Origin: Diphasiastrum complanatum
Taxonomy: Eukaryota > Streptophyta > Lycopodiopsida > Lycopodiales > Lycopodiaceae
Assembly: GCA_029204225.1 (NCBI GenBank)
Contig: CM055098.1
Span: 54,878,282-54,942,281, forward strand
Direction of reading: 5' to 3'
DNA: 64,000 bases
Under the pieces are notes generated by a model. The model was not told the origin of the DNA. It was given only the letters and a program-made list of their open reading frames with translations, and did no database searches. Both the position numbers and the translations under genes were made by a program. Shown here piece after piece: positions 35,243-46,699 of this stretch; the first letter of the stretch is position 1; each line of letters begins with the position of its first letter.

Positions 35243-36500
35243 CTGCAAGTGAATTATTGCACAATTTAAAAAGTTGAGGAAAAACACAGATGAGAAACAG
35301 ACCAAATTAGGAGAAATAACTACATCCAGAAAGGTACAAGTATATCGGTCGTCTCTCAGCAATTTATCAGATGATTGTACATTTAGGATTTGTGACCAGA
35401 AAAAATCCCCATTCTTGCAAATTGTAGGTCTGCTCTGCATTGATTGCTATATGAACCCCAAAGCAGGAAAAAAAGTCTATCCCAAAATCTGTCAGCAGAC
35501 TGACTACACATACAAGAATCGGAAGAAGGGAAAAACCCTGGTCTTGGACTTCTTGGCAGCTAATCTCCGCAATACTTGTACGTCGTACCGCACAAGAACT
35601 GAATCACACATACAGAAGGTTGAGCTTGCACTGCCAAAAAGAAATGAAGCTGGTAAAGCAGGATGAGAGAAATCCAGATCCATCTATCTCCCACTTTCCC
35701 TCTACAGTTTCACCCGCGCTTTATATGAAGAAACTAAGAAACTCCTAACAAACTACAATTCAGAAGATTGTATTTCTTTGGAACATACAGTCTAATTCCT
35801 TGCCTGTTGAATGTCTGAGCAGCTGCGCTACAAGGAATACTTAAATCGCAACGTCTTGCCGGAATGTACGTGATCAGAACTCGATCGACTGGTTGCTGAC
35901 AGTTCCCACCAAGCTTTCATAGAATGTACGTGAATCCGAAATCTTTAAGCAAGAAAACCACCTACATCATCTGAATCAACAAGACGACTCCAGAACCTTT
36001 AAGCAAGAAAAACAACTCCATCACCTGAATCAAGAAGATGAATCCGAAATCTTTAAGCAACAAATCCACATACATCATCTGAATCAGCCAGATGCGATCA
36101 ACTACTGCATGATCAAATAAACGCCAGTCATTCCATGCATTTGTGATTGCTCAGGTTCAATCCGACACCAACTCGACAAACCAAACCACCCCTTTCAGAT
36201 CAGAAACTTATGCCGAAGCACACAAAACGAGCACTTCTGCAAAAGCTTGGATTATGATGTGGGAATGTATATATGAAGTGAAAACATGCTACGATGATGC
36301 TACTGGCCAGTGGGTTCGCATGCGAGAGGGGTGCTGCCCAGCATCGCCATCACGCACGCTGCTTCAGCATAAGGATGATGGATGGAGCGACAAGAGAAGG
36401 AAAATCTGACAAAAAAATACATAGAATCAGATGGTGATGATGATGAGATATGGTGGCATTGATTGTGGGATGGATCATGGATGAGCCCATCTTTCCCTTC
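35243..36500 (-). promoter_or_regulatory. ArfGAP upstream region / probable 5' UTR intron
   Basis: The first coding exon starts after a TTGCAG acceptor, so at least one 5' non-coding exon should lie here. I cannot fix the donor or transcription start. The region contains a 54-bp threefold repeat (35932-36093) and a duplicated GAATGTACGTGA motif (35861 and 35922). No other gene is supported. Confidence 0.4.
35932..36093. repeat. 54-bp tandem triplication
   Basis: Exact period of 54: copies at 35932-35985, 35986-36039 and 36040-36093, each with the pattern GA(A/C)TCC(G/A)(A)A..CTTTAAGCAA and CATCA(T/C)CTGAATCA. The plus strand is open through all three copies, but no ATG precedes it and a TAG stands at 35920, so it is not called a gene. 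Confidence 0.9.
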
Positions 36501-36551
36501 AATATCCTCCAATCTTTTTTAAGCCACGTAATGTAGCAAGTAGGTTTTTAA

Positions 36552-36595
36552 GAAATGATGCCTTCTAAAATTATAATTTTAGAAGGCATCATTTC
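36552..36595. repeat. 44-bp perfect palindrome
   Basis: The arm GAAATGATGCCTTCTAAAATT, an AT centre, and the exact reverse complement of the arm. It could extrude as a hairpin or be the remnant of a MITE reduced to its ends. Confidence 0.95.
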
Positions 36596-36604
36596 AACTC
36601 TTGT

Positions 36605-36690
36605 TGATCATACATCTTGGTTTCCAAGAGAGGCTTGAATCTGGGACCAAAGAAATTTTGGATGCCAAGCTAGCCATGCCACTGATTATA
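36605..36690 (-). repeat. tRNA-derived SINE-like copy, diverged
   Basis: On the minus strand the same segment order as the copy at 55427-55508: degenerate A box (CATGGCTAGC), spacer GGCATCCAAAATTTCTTTGG, B box GGTCCCAGATTCAAGCC (36648-36632), then TCTTGGAAACCAAGATG. Confidence 0.6.
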
Positions 36691-36699
36691 GTGATTAAC

Positions 36700-37920
36700 G
36701 TGCTGAAAAGATTTCCACATCAACTAAACTATCTTATTTTCCCAAAATTGTACCTTTCAGACTAAAAATCTTGAAAATTTCAAAGACCCATAATATCTAA
36801 CTATTCTCTCCACCCTTGGCTTGCCTTGCCCCATTTAAAAGTTCCATTGAAAAGCATGTAATATTTTTGTAATTTAGGCTTCTATTGGCCACATGTACCT
36901 TTTACAAAATAATTGTGCAAGAAGTCAAAGTCAAGCACCCAAAAGATATAACTTCAAGACCTCAAAAAAAAATTATGATTTATTAGATAGTTACGAGGAG
37001 CTACATGAATCTTGTGTATTTTTTTCCCAATGAAAGACATTATCTTGTCAAAATAAAATGTCAAAGTCTAGCAAACAATTCCTTTCTTTGTACAAAAGGA
37101 TACATCATAAAACAAAGCAAATATGTAACAATACCTAAAACCTTCATAAAACCTGCAAGATGTAGCAACACCTAAGAGAGCAGTTAATAAGTAATCACAA
37201 GTATTGCATCATGTGGTATGTAGACACAACGACATGAAAGTTATCTAAAAAACCCACCCAAAATTATGTCAAAACATTTACAAAACAAGTAATATTGTAG
37301 GCTAAGTAAACAGAAAACTAAAATCAAAAGTAAAGGGGAAACACCTACATTTAAAAGAACAAAAAATACTAACATACAAAGGAACAAAGTGACAAGCACA
37401 AAAATGAAGAAGAAACAACTCCCACCAACAATCTCAAAAGCCAAGGAGAACAAAGGGCCGAAAGAGAGAATCCCAAGACCTCATCAGAGAAAAAAATCAA
37501 GCAACCATAGCCAGTCCACGAACTCAATAGGAATCAATAAGAAAAGCCCATAAACCTAAAATAAAATAAAACAAATAGGTAGAAAAAAGGAAAAGAAGAA
37601 AAACATGCAACCACAGCCATTCCAAGGAATCAACAAACGATCAGTATCTCAAAAATGCCCTACAGAAAAAGAAACCAAAAAAAAAAAAAAAAAACCACAC
37701 CACCCCCAAAGCCTACAGCCACAGGCAAAAAGAAAAAAAATGAGAACAAAGCAAAGGAAAAAGAAAAAGAACAGACCTAGCGAAGGAAAACAACCAAGTA
37801 GAAAGCTACAAATAGAGGAAAGAGCAGCATAGAAGAAGAAGCAAGGAATCTAACAGCAAAAAAGAGCCTTACCTTATTAGAAGCCATGAAAGCAAACCAA
37901 AGGAAGGAAGACACTTAGAA
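36700..37920. other. No gene; purine-rich stretch
   Basis: 36700-37240 is AT-rich without features. 37240-37920 is strongly A/G-rich on the plus strand with poly-A near 37675. Lysine-rich or Phe/Leu-rich frames in it reflect composition only. Confidence 0.4.
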
Positions 37921-38172
37921 CTAGCAATAGATCCATGCAAAGTCATAGCCACCAGAAATCCAAAGAGATCCAAGCACCAGCACAACACAAGATAGCAAAA
38001 ACGGGATAGCAATAGCACCAGAAAAAGATGCACTCATTCTTGGATTTTGAGTGAGCGCAACAAAAAGAAGGAGAAGTTTATGGTTCTTGAAATGAAACAA
38101 GATAGTATAGGAAGGTAATAAATAGATCCTCGTTACCAATTGAAATCAAGGGAATTTCAACACTCCCCCTTA
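37921..38172 (-). mobile_element. Copia-like polypurine tract and LTR start
   Basis: On the minus strand ATTAAGGGGGAG is followed by TGTTGAAATTCCC at 38162, the usual 3' LTR entry of a copia element. The LTR end is not found. 38200-39046 upstream should be its interior, but only uninformative repeats ('gaatgaaacctctttgat', 38515-38650) are readable. Confidence 0.5.
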
Positions 38173-39046
38173 ATGTGGATTTGTACTGCCGAAAGATAGA
38201 AAATAATTGTGTTGACAAAATTTTATATGCTAAAACAAAAATATAGTTTGCTTCCATCACTCCCTCTTAGGATTGATTCAAAAATGTAGAGCTTGCTTTA
38301 ACATTAATCGACCTCAATAAAAAAAGTCATCATTCACCAGCAAAGAATCGAATTTGGGAAATGATTTATCGATTCTTGCTGCTCTACAGATTTTGAAACC
38401 AAATGTTGAAAGCAACATTTGTTAAAACTTGATAAAAACAAGTTGTCCTAGTTTGCAAATGCTAATTTGATAATCTTTGTATGATGGTAAAAAAAATCCA
38501 ACGTCTTGATAAATGTGAGGAATGAAATCTCTTTTTGATCGTAACCTTTGAAAAAAAATTTGAGGAATGCAACCTCTGAGGAATGAAACCTCTTTGATTT
38601 TGATCTTTATGGGAATGAAACCCATTGATATCAGGAATGTAACTTCTTTGATTAGAATTCTTTGACCGAATCAGCTTCATGTTCCATTGTTGTCACTTGC
38701 AAAGAGCCTTCAGTAGCAGTAAGGTCTGAAAGTTGATATTGATTTTTTTTTTAATGTCTTGCTGCTTGAGAAATTTATGAAGTTGAAGTAGAGCTGCCAT
38801 ATGGTTTACACTTTCTGAAAATCAAAAAAGAAATTTCATATGCATTGCTTCATAAATGCCTGAAAATCAAACATGGATTTGAGCTCCTTTTTCCAATGAT
38901 TCCGAATGTGAACTTTTTTCACAAATATTGGATTCTTGAAAATATTTGTTGATGAAGAAGTCTCTAGAGTTGTTTAACCTGGGAAGTGACAGTAGAATAG
39001 AAAGGTTTATAACCTGAGACATTTAATATTCAATGCTAAGACAGAT

Positions 39047-39292
39047 CTATGTTTGCCATCTAGCCTTCTTCTTGTATTTTACTTGTTCTTGACCTCCTTG
39101 AGGTTCTACATCCTTTCCAAGAATTATATCATAGAGGTCATGGATCACCATTAGTGATTCTATCCTCACTTTCCATATGGAATAATTTGTGGATGTTAGT
39201 CTCTCACAAGATTCTAACAAGAATCCACCCATGAATGACATAGTGAATGATTTTCTTATGAAATGCACAAATTTTTCTTGAAAATGAATCAT
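39047..39292 (-). pseudogene. Copia gag N-terminal fragment (C3)
   Basis: Reads RLTSTNYSIWKVRIESLMVI and DLYDIILGKDVEPQGG, the UBN2/copia gag start. The remainder of the polyprotein is absent. The matching PBS lies 0.5 kb upstream at 39817-39830. Confidence 0.75.
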
Positions 39293-39816
39293 TTAACTTC
39301 TATTTCACTAAGAAGCTTCTAGTCTCGGCCCAATCAAACTAGCCCAAGCTTGGATGATGGTATAATAGATTCACTCAAAATTTCTAGCAATTCACTCTCT
39401 CAACAATTGATTTAAGCACTCTCTTGCTTAAATTAAGTTCACCCTCTCAAGATCTGAACAAATCAAAATTAATGAGCTGATCTAATGCTTCAAAACAAAT
39501 GCATCAATGATTTAAACCTCTATTAGATCATTAGCATTTGATAGATTGAATCTAGATCTAGACAATGCACTAAAAAGCTTGAAATCTGGACAAGTGTGCA
39601 AGATTTTGGACAAAAACAAAGATGGAGCTCCTTCACATAGGATCTGTACGGCCTCACACGTGTGGACAATACACCTACAGTGCACAACTCACTTTGAACC
39701 AAAACTAATGATGCTATCACTCTCTTTAAGCTCGCCCACTCAAGATTAGATAAAAAAATCACAAAATTTCAGTAATTTTGATATGATCAATGCTTTATTT
39801 ACATCCCTCTTGTACC

Positions 39817-39830
39817 AAGCTCTGATACCA
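39817..39830 (-). other. C3 primer-binding site
   Basis: Minus strand TGGTATCAGAGCTT directly after an LTR end reading AATCAACA. Standard copia tRNA-iMet site. Confidence 0.9.
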
Positions 39831-40280
39831 TGTTGATTTCTTGATTTTTGGACAATGATTGATTAGTATAATCAATCTTCAAGAGGTGTTGATTGCCAAA
39901 TCAAGTGATCTAACAAGTTCTGTTGATTAGATCAAGATCTAGATGTAAATCTTTAAGTATTTAGCAAGATCAACTCATGTAAACTTCAAGAAACATCAAG
40001 GGCGGCCTCACACGTGTAAAATACAATCTCTGTATGGAGGATTGTGAGTAGAGAGCAAAGTAGAATACCTATTGATAACTTACAAAGCATAAAAAACCAA
40101 TTCTATTGGTGAAATCACAAGGAATATGCATAAAATCACAATGTCTCATCAACTTCTCATTGAAATGGATGATCTACTTATAGATCAAGTACAAGATCGA
40201 CTTGTATGCTGAGCAGGTTTGGCACGTGTGGAGAGTGCCACATCATTTAGATCCATCAATGGGAGCAAGTTATTCCCATA
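39831..40280 (-). mobile_element. C3 5' LTR, start uncertain
   Basis: The LTR ends TCAACA before the PBS. Its beginning (TGTTGA expected) is not visible before the next PBS at 40289, so it may be truncated there. It contains 'cggcctcacacgtgta', also seen at 39650 inside the element. Confidence 0.55.
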
Positions 40281-40288
40281 CAACTGTT

Positions 40289-40301
40289 GGCTCTGATACC
40301 A
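40289..40301 (-). other. Primer-binding site after the C6 LTR
   Basis: Minus strand TGGTATCAGAGCC lies five bases past the end (CCAACA) of the LTR at 40307-41397, although that LTR is also the 3' LTR of C6. Confidence 0.9.
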
Positions 40302-40306
40302 CTTTT

Positions 40307-41397
40307 TGTTGGAGAGAGAGGGGAAGAATAAATAACGAACACGAACGAGAAACGAACTCAAACAGAGAATGTTCGTGTGCGGCGGAATGAACTATATGAC
40401 TCTCTCCGAAAGCATGACTATGCCTTTCAGAATGACAGAACTTTAGTGATAGAAATCACGGTCATTCTAGATTACGTAGCCAAACATTAATAGATGAAGT
40501 GCCAGAAGAATAATTTGTCGCGAATAGCAAGACAAATTATATGTCGCGAATGATTCGCGAAGAGCTAGACTATGCTCGACTGATAATCAGTCGCGAATGA
40601 TTTGCAAAAGACAAGACTAAATGTTAATCATCTATTACCAGTAAGAACAACAGCAAAGGTTAGATAGAATGAATGCAGAATGAAGCATAACAATATTAAC
40701 ATAGATCTGAACGCAGAACAATGACATGTTTCAGATTAAGTGTACCATGTATACATGTCAATAATGCAGTAGAGCACAATACAGTAGCGGACGAAACCGC
40801 ATGCCCTACAAAGCTTATTTCAATCTGTAAAAGGGAATTAAACCTTAATTTTGAAAAAGTGAAGAATCAATGCTCAGGGCATCTACTTCGTTTATGTCAT
40901 CTTCTTCTGCTCTCTTCGTCATCTATTACATGAATGGTGTCCAATATATATATGTTACATAATATTACAGGTGTGCGGATGTGAAAGTACAGAGTGGATG
41001 TGTTGTCTGTAGGAGATCGTGGGTGGCTGCAATCGTTGTCCAATCCATTAGCACAACTGCATGGGGTGAGCGTGAAAAGGTGCGACGTCAGCCAGTGCTG
41101 AAGTGAACGTTAGTGATGATGCAAAAAGTGCGTCACTCTTACAAATGGCCTTAGGATAAGATTTACAGGGTGCCTTAGCTTTTAGGGCACTTTTGGCATT
41201 CTGTAAGATAGTGTCCTCTTTTCGTTTGTCACCTTAAACTGTGTAGAAACACAGTGTCGCGATTCTTTCGCCTTTTCTTTGTCTGTGCAAATTTGCATGT
41301 AAATATGCAGACTGTGTGACAACGTTAGTAGATATGCAGCATGAATGGAGGCAGACTAAAATGGGATTTACGAGAGCTAGAGGGAATAAATCCAACA
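40307..41397 (-). mobile_element. C6 copia LTR, full length 1,091 bp
   Basis: On the minus strand it starts TGTTGGA at 41397 after a purine tract (TTTAGGGGGGG, 41398-41410) and ends TCCAACA at 40307, a perfect 7-bp terminal inverted repeat. It shares its first ~600 bp and the following ATTGACATGTATA region with the LTRs at 48.7 and 53.3 kb. It contains TCGCGAATGATTCGCGA near 40547 and a related copy near 40600. Confidence 0.85.
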
Positions 41398-43777
41398 CCC
41401 CCCCTAAATCTGGATCCATGAATGCCTTGATCTTCAGACTGAGCAATGCACAAAATCTGTTGTGTGCATTAACACTGAGTGCTTTCGTGAAGATGTCCGC
41501 AACCATGTCCTGCGTTCTATAGCACGTTAAACTTATCTCTCTGTCGAGAACCTTGCCCCTGATGTAGTGATATTTGATCTCAATGTGATTACTCCTAGAA
41601 TGAAATCTAGGGTTGGCCGATAAGACAATAGCAATTTGATTATGACAAAATAAAATTGTAGGGCTGTACTGATACAGATTGACATCTGACAGCAAATTTC
41701 TCAATCAAAACTCTTCCTTAATAGGTTGAGAAGCAACAATATATTCTGCTTCAGTAGAAAAAAGTGTGATAGAGGTTTGCTTACGACTTTTCCACGAAAT
41801 AGGACCGTCGTTAAAGAAGAATGTAAATCCAGATGTGGACTTACGATTATCTGCATCTCCTCCCCAGCTTGCATCAGAATAACCACTGAGCTGTTGAAGA
41901 TTGTCGTTGCTGACATCTCCATAGCAGATGCACTGGTCCATGGTAGCTCGAATGTATCTCATGACTCGAATAAGAGTCTTCCAATGGGTAATGTCAGGAT
42001 TAGCCATATATTGGCTGAGTGAGCTTACAGCAAAAGAGATATCTGGTCTTGTACAGACCATTGCGTACATGAGAGATCCAAGTATCGATCGATATAAATA
42101 TTCTCTCATCTGCTCCTCTTCCTACTTGGTCTGGGGACATTGGTTCTTCGACAAACGTAGGCTTGGATCCATTGGTGACTGATCTAATTTACAATTCATC
42201 AAATTGTATCTGTTAAGAACATTGTGAAGATACCTTTGTTGAGTGATGTAAATCAATCAATTTGTTGTCTCTATAGATTTGAATTCCAAGACAGAAGTGA
42301 GCTTCGCCCAAATCAGTCATGTCAAATTCTGAGAACAGCATTTGTTTTGCATCCTTGACCATTTTGGTATTGTTGCTGAAGAGCAACGTATCATCAACGT
42401 ACAAGGTGATGAAAATGAAGGATTGTTGCACTGATCTTGAATAAACATTGCAATCAGCAATGCTTGGTTTGAATCGTTGTTCAATGAGAAATGTGTTGAT
42501 CCTTTGAAACCAAGCTCTGGCAGACTGTTTCAAGCCATACAGTGTTTTGTGGAGTTTACATACATGATTCTTCATGCCTTCTAGAACGTATCCTTCAGGC
42601 TGGATCATGTAGATATCTTCTTGTATGACTCCGTTCAGATAGGCTGTTTGTACATCAAGTTGATGTACTTCGAGGTCGGCAGCTGTAGCATAAGACAAGA
42701 GCATTCGGATCGACGAATGTTTGACGACTGGACTAAAAGTCTCACTGTAGTCGACATTCGGGACCTGGGTGAATCCTCGTGCTACTAGTCTAGCCTTCCT
42801 TCGATCAATTGCTCCGTTGGCATTATATTTGATATTAAAGATTCATTTGCAATCAATAATATTGTAGCCAATAGGAGCTTCGACTAATGACCATGTCTGA
42901 TTCTTGATCAGAGAGGAATACTCTCTGTCCATGGCTTCTCTCCAGAGATCAGAGTCTGGTTGGCTAAGTGCCTCTTCGACTATCGTCGATTCCTGCATTA
43001 AGAGACATGCAGACTCAAGAGTATACCTTGTGGGCTGTGTGCACACTCGGCTTGATCTTCTGAGAGGATTCGACTGATGAACCACTCCTAGAACTTGTTG
43101 TCGGGTAGCAGCAACATCTTCATCTGATTCGTTGTCTCAAAGTGGGTCGACAATAGACACGCCTGAGCCAGAAGCTCAAACTGTCGTGTCGACGACAGGT
43201 GATGAAGATTCTTCTTGAGCAATGTCCTTGTCTTTGAAGTCGACGAACTGATCCTCGATAAAGACTGTATCCCAGCTATACAAGATTTGATGGGTATCAG
43301 GATCGTATAGCTTGTAGGTGTTATCAGACGAAGTATATCCGATCAGGATGGTCTTCAAACCTTGGAAGTCCAAATCAGGATGGTCTTCAAAACTTGGAAG
43401 TCCAATTTCTTCCTTGTGTCCTTTGGGATCTGCGCGTAGGCAATTCACCCAAACACTCTTAGGTTCTTCAAAGAAGACTTAGAGCATGTCCACACTTTGT
43501 GGGGTTTCTTGTCTGAGAGGGTTTTGGTGTAGTGGAGACAGCTTCAGCCAAGAATCTCTTGGGCAACGATGCATGCGATAGCATACACTTAGCAGATTTG
43601 ACCAGAGTACGGTTCTTCCTCTCAGCTAACCCATTACACTCAGGACTGTAAGGAGTGATGAATTGCTGTTCAATGTCTTGGCTTTGGCAGTACTCCTTAA
43701 ACTCAACAGAGATATATTCTCCACCGTTGTCTGACCTTGGGACCTTGATCGTCCTTCCAGTCTCCTTTTCTGCACGC
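41398..43777 (-). pseudogene. Copia element C6: integrase, RT, RNase H
   Basis: Minus strand from 43777, inside integrase (PRSDNGGEYISVEFKEYC, NGLAERKNRTLV), through the C-terminal integrase tail (IGYTSSDNTYKLYDPDTHQ), RT ([36 protein letters not shown], catalytic YVDD at 42401-42390), and RNase H (GYSDASWGGDADNRKSTSG, STEAEYIVASQ, HIEIKYHYIRGK, MVADIFTKALS). Frameshifts occur near 43450, 43140, 42210 and 41704. The gag, protease and N-terminal integrase are missing. Sister copy of the plus-strand element at 49.3-53.3 kb. Confidence 0.9.
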
Positions 43778-43906
43778 CGATTTGTATTACATATTTTACT
43801 ACTTACATATACACATATACTAGAAGTCTTTTAATTAGGCTACAAACAGACTTGGATTATGTTTTCAAGAGCATTAACTTAACAGTCCTTAGAACCATAT
43901 GGCAGA

Positions 43907-45480
43907 GCTGCCAGAGAAAATTCTTTTACCTGGCAGCATTGCTTCCCGACGAGCAATACTAGTAAGCAAAAAAATTTGTCTGGCAATCCTCCATGGCAAT
44001 GAGTGAGGCATCGTTGCCAGGCAAAAAATTTATGCCTGGTAGCATTGCTCGCCGGCGAGCAATGCTGCTAGGAAAAAAAAATTTGGTCTGGTAGATCAGC
44101 CTCATCGTCATGGAGAGTTGCCAATCCTATCTTCTACCCTGCCTTACCAATCCTTCTAGCACACGACCCATGATTTATCAGGATGGGGTTAATGCATGAT
44201 TATGGAGAGTAGCAGCTCTTATAAATAATCCTTTTCATTTTTGCACTCATTTTCTTAATCAAGCTTCATGTAGTTGATTGTCAACTACTCTGCAGGGCTT
44301 CCTATACTAAGTTGAGTACAGAACAAAAAAATGTACATCAACGCATGGGTAAATGGTGGGGGCTGTCAAGTCTCCTGTACATTCAATAGAAAAGTTAAAA
44401 CTTGATCAAATTTCTATGACTGCACAAGAGATGATTTAAAACCACAAAGCCTTGATGTGGTCAAGCTCTCAAATACGAAGTTCCATATGTTAAAGAACTG
44501 ATTAACAGTGTTAAGTTAAATCTCATATCTACCCTCCATGACGATGAGGCAGAGTTGCCAGGCAAAAGAATTTTGCCTAGCGGCATTGCTCGCCGGCGAG
44601 CAATGCTAGCAGACAAATTTTTTTTGCCTGGCAGCCCTCCATGTGAGATGTTTGCTCACTAATTGAAGTGAGGTTTCTTTCGCTGCCGGCGAGCAATGCT
44701 GGTAGACAAATTTTTTTTGCCTGGCAGCCCTCCATGTGAGATGTTTGCTCACTAATTGAAGTGAGGTTTCTTTCGCTGCCAGGCAAAAAAATTTTGCCTG
44801 GCAGCGCTCCATGGCCATGAGGCAGAGCTGCCAGGCAAAACTTTTTTGCCTGGTAGTGTTCCATGTGAGCTTCACATTTAAATGACAGAGAGAGATTTCG
44901 GTCTGATCATCTGCAAAATGCATCCAAAGTCTGATCTAAAAAATTGGAAGATCAAACATTCAGTCATAAGCAACAAGCAATTGAACAAAATGAGCGCTGA
45001 GAGAGGGAGGGAGGGAGTGCTATCAGACAAAAAATTTTGTCTGGCAGTGCTCCCTCCCTCCCTCAGCACTCCCTCCCTCCCTCATCACATTTGATATTTT
45101 GCTTGGCAAAAGAAATGCTCATACACAATAACAAAACATCAAATGCGATGAGGGAGAGAGCACTGAGGGAGGGAGGGAGGGAGGGAGGGAGGGAGCGCTG
45201 CCAGGCAAAGAACCCAACCACTCTTCTATCAATGCTACCAGGCAAAAAAAATTTGTCTGGCCAGCAAGCAATGCTGCCAGGCAAAAAAATTTTGCTTGGC
45301 AAAGAACCCAACCACTCTTCTATCAGCGCTACCAAGCAAAAAAATTTTGCCTGGCAAAGAACCCAACCACTCTTATATCAGCGCTGCCAGGCAAAAAAAA
45401 TTTGCCTGGCAAAGAACCCAATCACTCTTCTATCAACGCTGCCAAACAAAAAAAATTTGCCTGGCAAATAAATGAATCTC
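43907..45480. repeat. Nested-palindrome chain and 55-bp hairpin array
   Basis: A dense set of inverted repeats. (i) Core hairpin with arm CTGCCAGGCAAAA / TTTTGCCTGGCAG in more than ten variants. (ii) A 24-bp perfect palindrome, arm GCATTGCTCGCC, at 44042-44065 and 44583-44606, with a degenerate copy at 43936. (iii) These nest: 43989-44115 folds on itself as a ~127-bp near-palindrome with CTCCATG ends, and 44534-44642 repeats this plan. (iv) 44994-45070 and 45076-45155 are further palindromes whose arms carry (GGGA)n/(TCCC)n. (v) 45200-45470 holds five tandem 55-bp units, each 'AAGAACCCAACCACTCTTCT' plus one core hairpin. (vi) A ~126-bp duplication ('ccctccatgtgagatgtttgctcac') lies at 44640-44790. 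No coding sequence is credible here. Confidence 0.9.
45165..45195 (+). repeat. (GGGA)7 run, quadruplex-prone
   Basis: Seven GGGA units, mirrored by TCCC runs at 45049-45083. At least four G3 tracts with one-base loops meet the usual G-quadruplex pattern. Confidence 0.85.
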
Positions 45481-45484
45481 ACTT

Positions 45485-46695
45485 CTATCAACGAGCAACC
45501 AGCTGACTTTCTCAGGCAGAAACCTACAGCGGGCCTCTTCATCCAAAAAGGCCATAGCTTCATTGAGGCAAACATGAAAAAGTCCTAAGAAAACTCAGAA
45601 ATATCTGCCCAAACTTAGATCTAAATTGTTTGCAAATGCTCCTCCGTATCAAAGCTAATCCTTTGTCGCTCCTCCTTCCAATAGAAGCTCCTCCTTCATC
45701 GCTCTTGAAAAGTGCATTTGCATTCACTAGGAAGAGCATAAAGTGCTTTCACGAAGAAGAAGAACTGCTAAAACCTCTAAAACCTAAAACCTAATAACCA
45801 ATGAGCCTGTAAACCCTAAAACCTAATCACCAATGAGCCCATCGAGTTGAATGCATCCATGCATCATGTATATTCAAAAGCCAACAATCTAAAATATTAT
45901 ATACATTTTGCTAAACTTTAATTTTTTTACAAAATAAAACTTCTATCAATTCTTAAAAAAGTTAACATCCTGCATTATATCTTTGCAGTTGATTTTTGAG
46001 AAAAGTTGCAGATTCCATTTTTATACTATGTCAATTTTCTCGAACAGTCAAGAATGACAACTTGCAAGTAGTTGTAGAGGCCTCGTGGCTATTGATAGGA
46101 CAGTTAGGACTAGCATGATATACCATGTTTTTCTTTCTCCTGAGATACTAGATATTAGGACTCATATTGAGAGCTGGGCTTAGGAAGCATAACTGTACAA
46201 TCCAACTCATGTTCTTAAATGGGGTCATTAATGGTCAGTGCATTGGGCTCAAGGAATCCAATATATATATTCTTAGTTTCGTTCTCCCATAAATCGCTAT
46301 AACTGATAAAAGAATTGGACTAAATCGTTAACTTAAGAAAGGGAGCAACAAGTTATTCATATCATGGGTGTATCAATGGGTTGTAAAATAATTTTGTATT
46401 TTGGTACTTTTTTTAACAGGGTCTAATTCTTGATGGGATTGTATAGCTCTCTTGGAAGCTAGTTTTGAAAGTTAAAAGTGGCTGTCATAATTGGCAAGAA
46501 AGCCCATTCCCATAATAATGTAGCCGAATTTCAATAGTCATCTGGAGGAGCAATGATGACTGGTACAAGTATGGAAATTTCCTCCCTCTACAACAGATGG
46601 AGCTTTATTGGTTGATAGACGATGGAATGTGATTTACACAACGTTGAAATCGTGGTTCTCCAAAATCTATACTGAGACGTTTTCAAGATGTCGAC
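45485..46695. other. No supported gene; telomere-like box
   Basis: Near 45780-45830 the sequence AAACCTAAAACCTAATAACC and AAACCCTAAAACCTAATCACC forms a 50-bp tandem duplication with an exact telo-box AAACCCTAA. 45840-46695 shows no readable domain. Confidence 0.4.
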
Positions 46696-46699
46696 TTTT

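Noticed and set aside
35274..35666. Plus-strand 130-codon frame opposite the ArfGAP upstream region
   Set aside because: No recognisable motif, and it overlaps the likely 5' intron of the minus-strand gene.
37241..37832. Lys-rich and Phe/Leu-rich frames
   Set aside because: Composition of a purine-rich stretch, not coding.
45200..45470. CRISPR-like array of 55-bp units
   Set aside because: Units are head-to-tail with no unique spacers, and the context is a plant nucleus; it is a tandem hairpin repeat.
44577..45471. Open frames rich in QAKKICL / LPGKKN
   Set aside because: Both strands are open because palindromic repeats lack stops; no protein signal.
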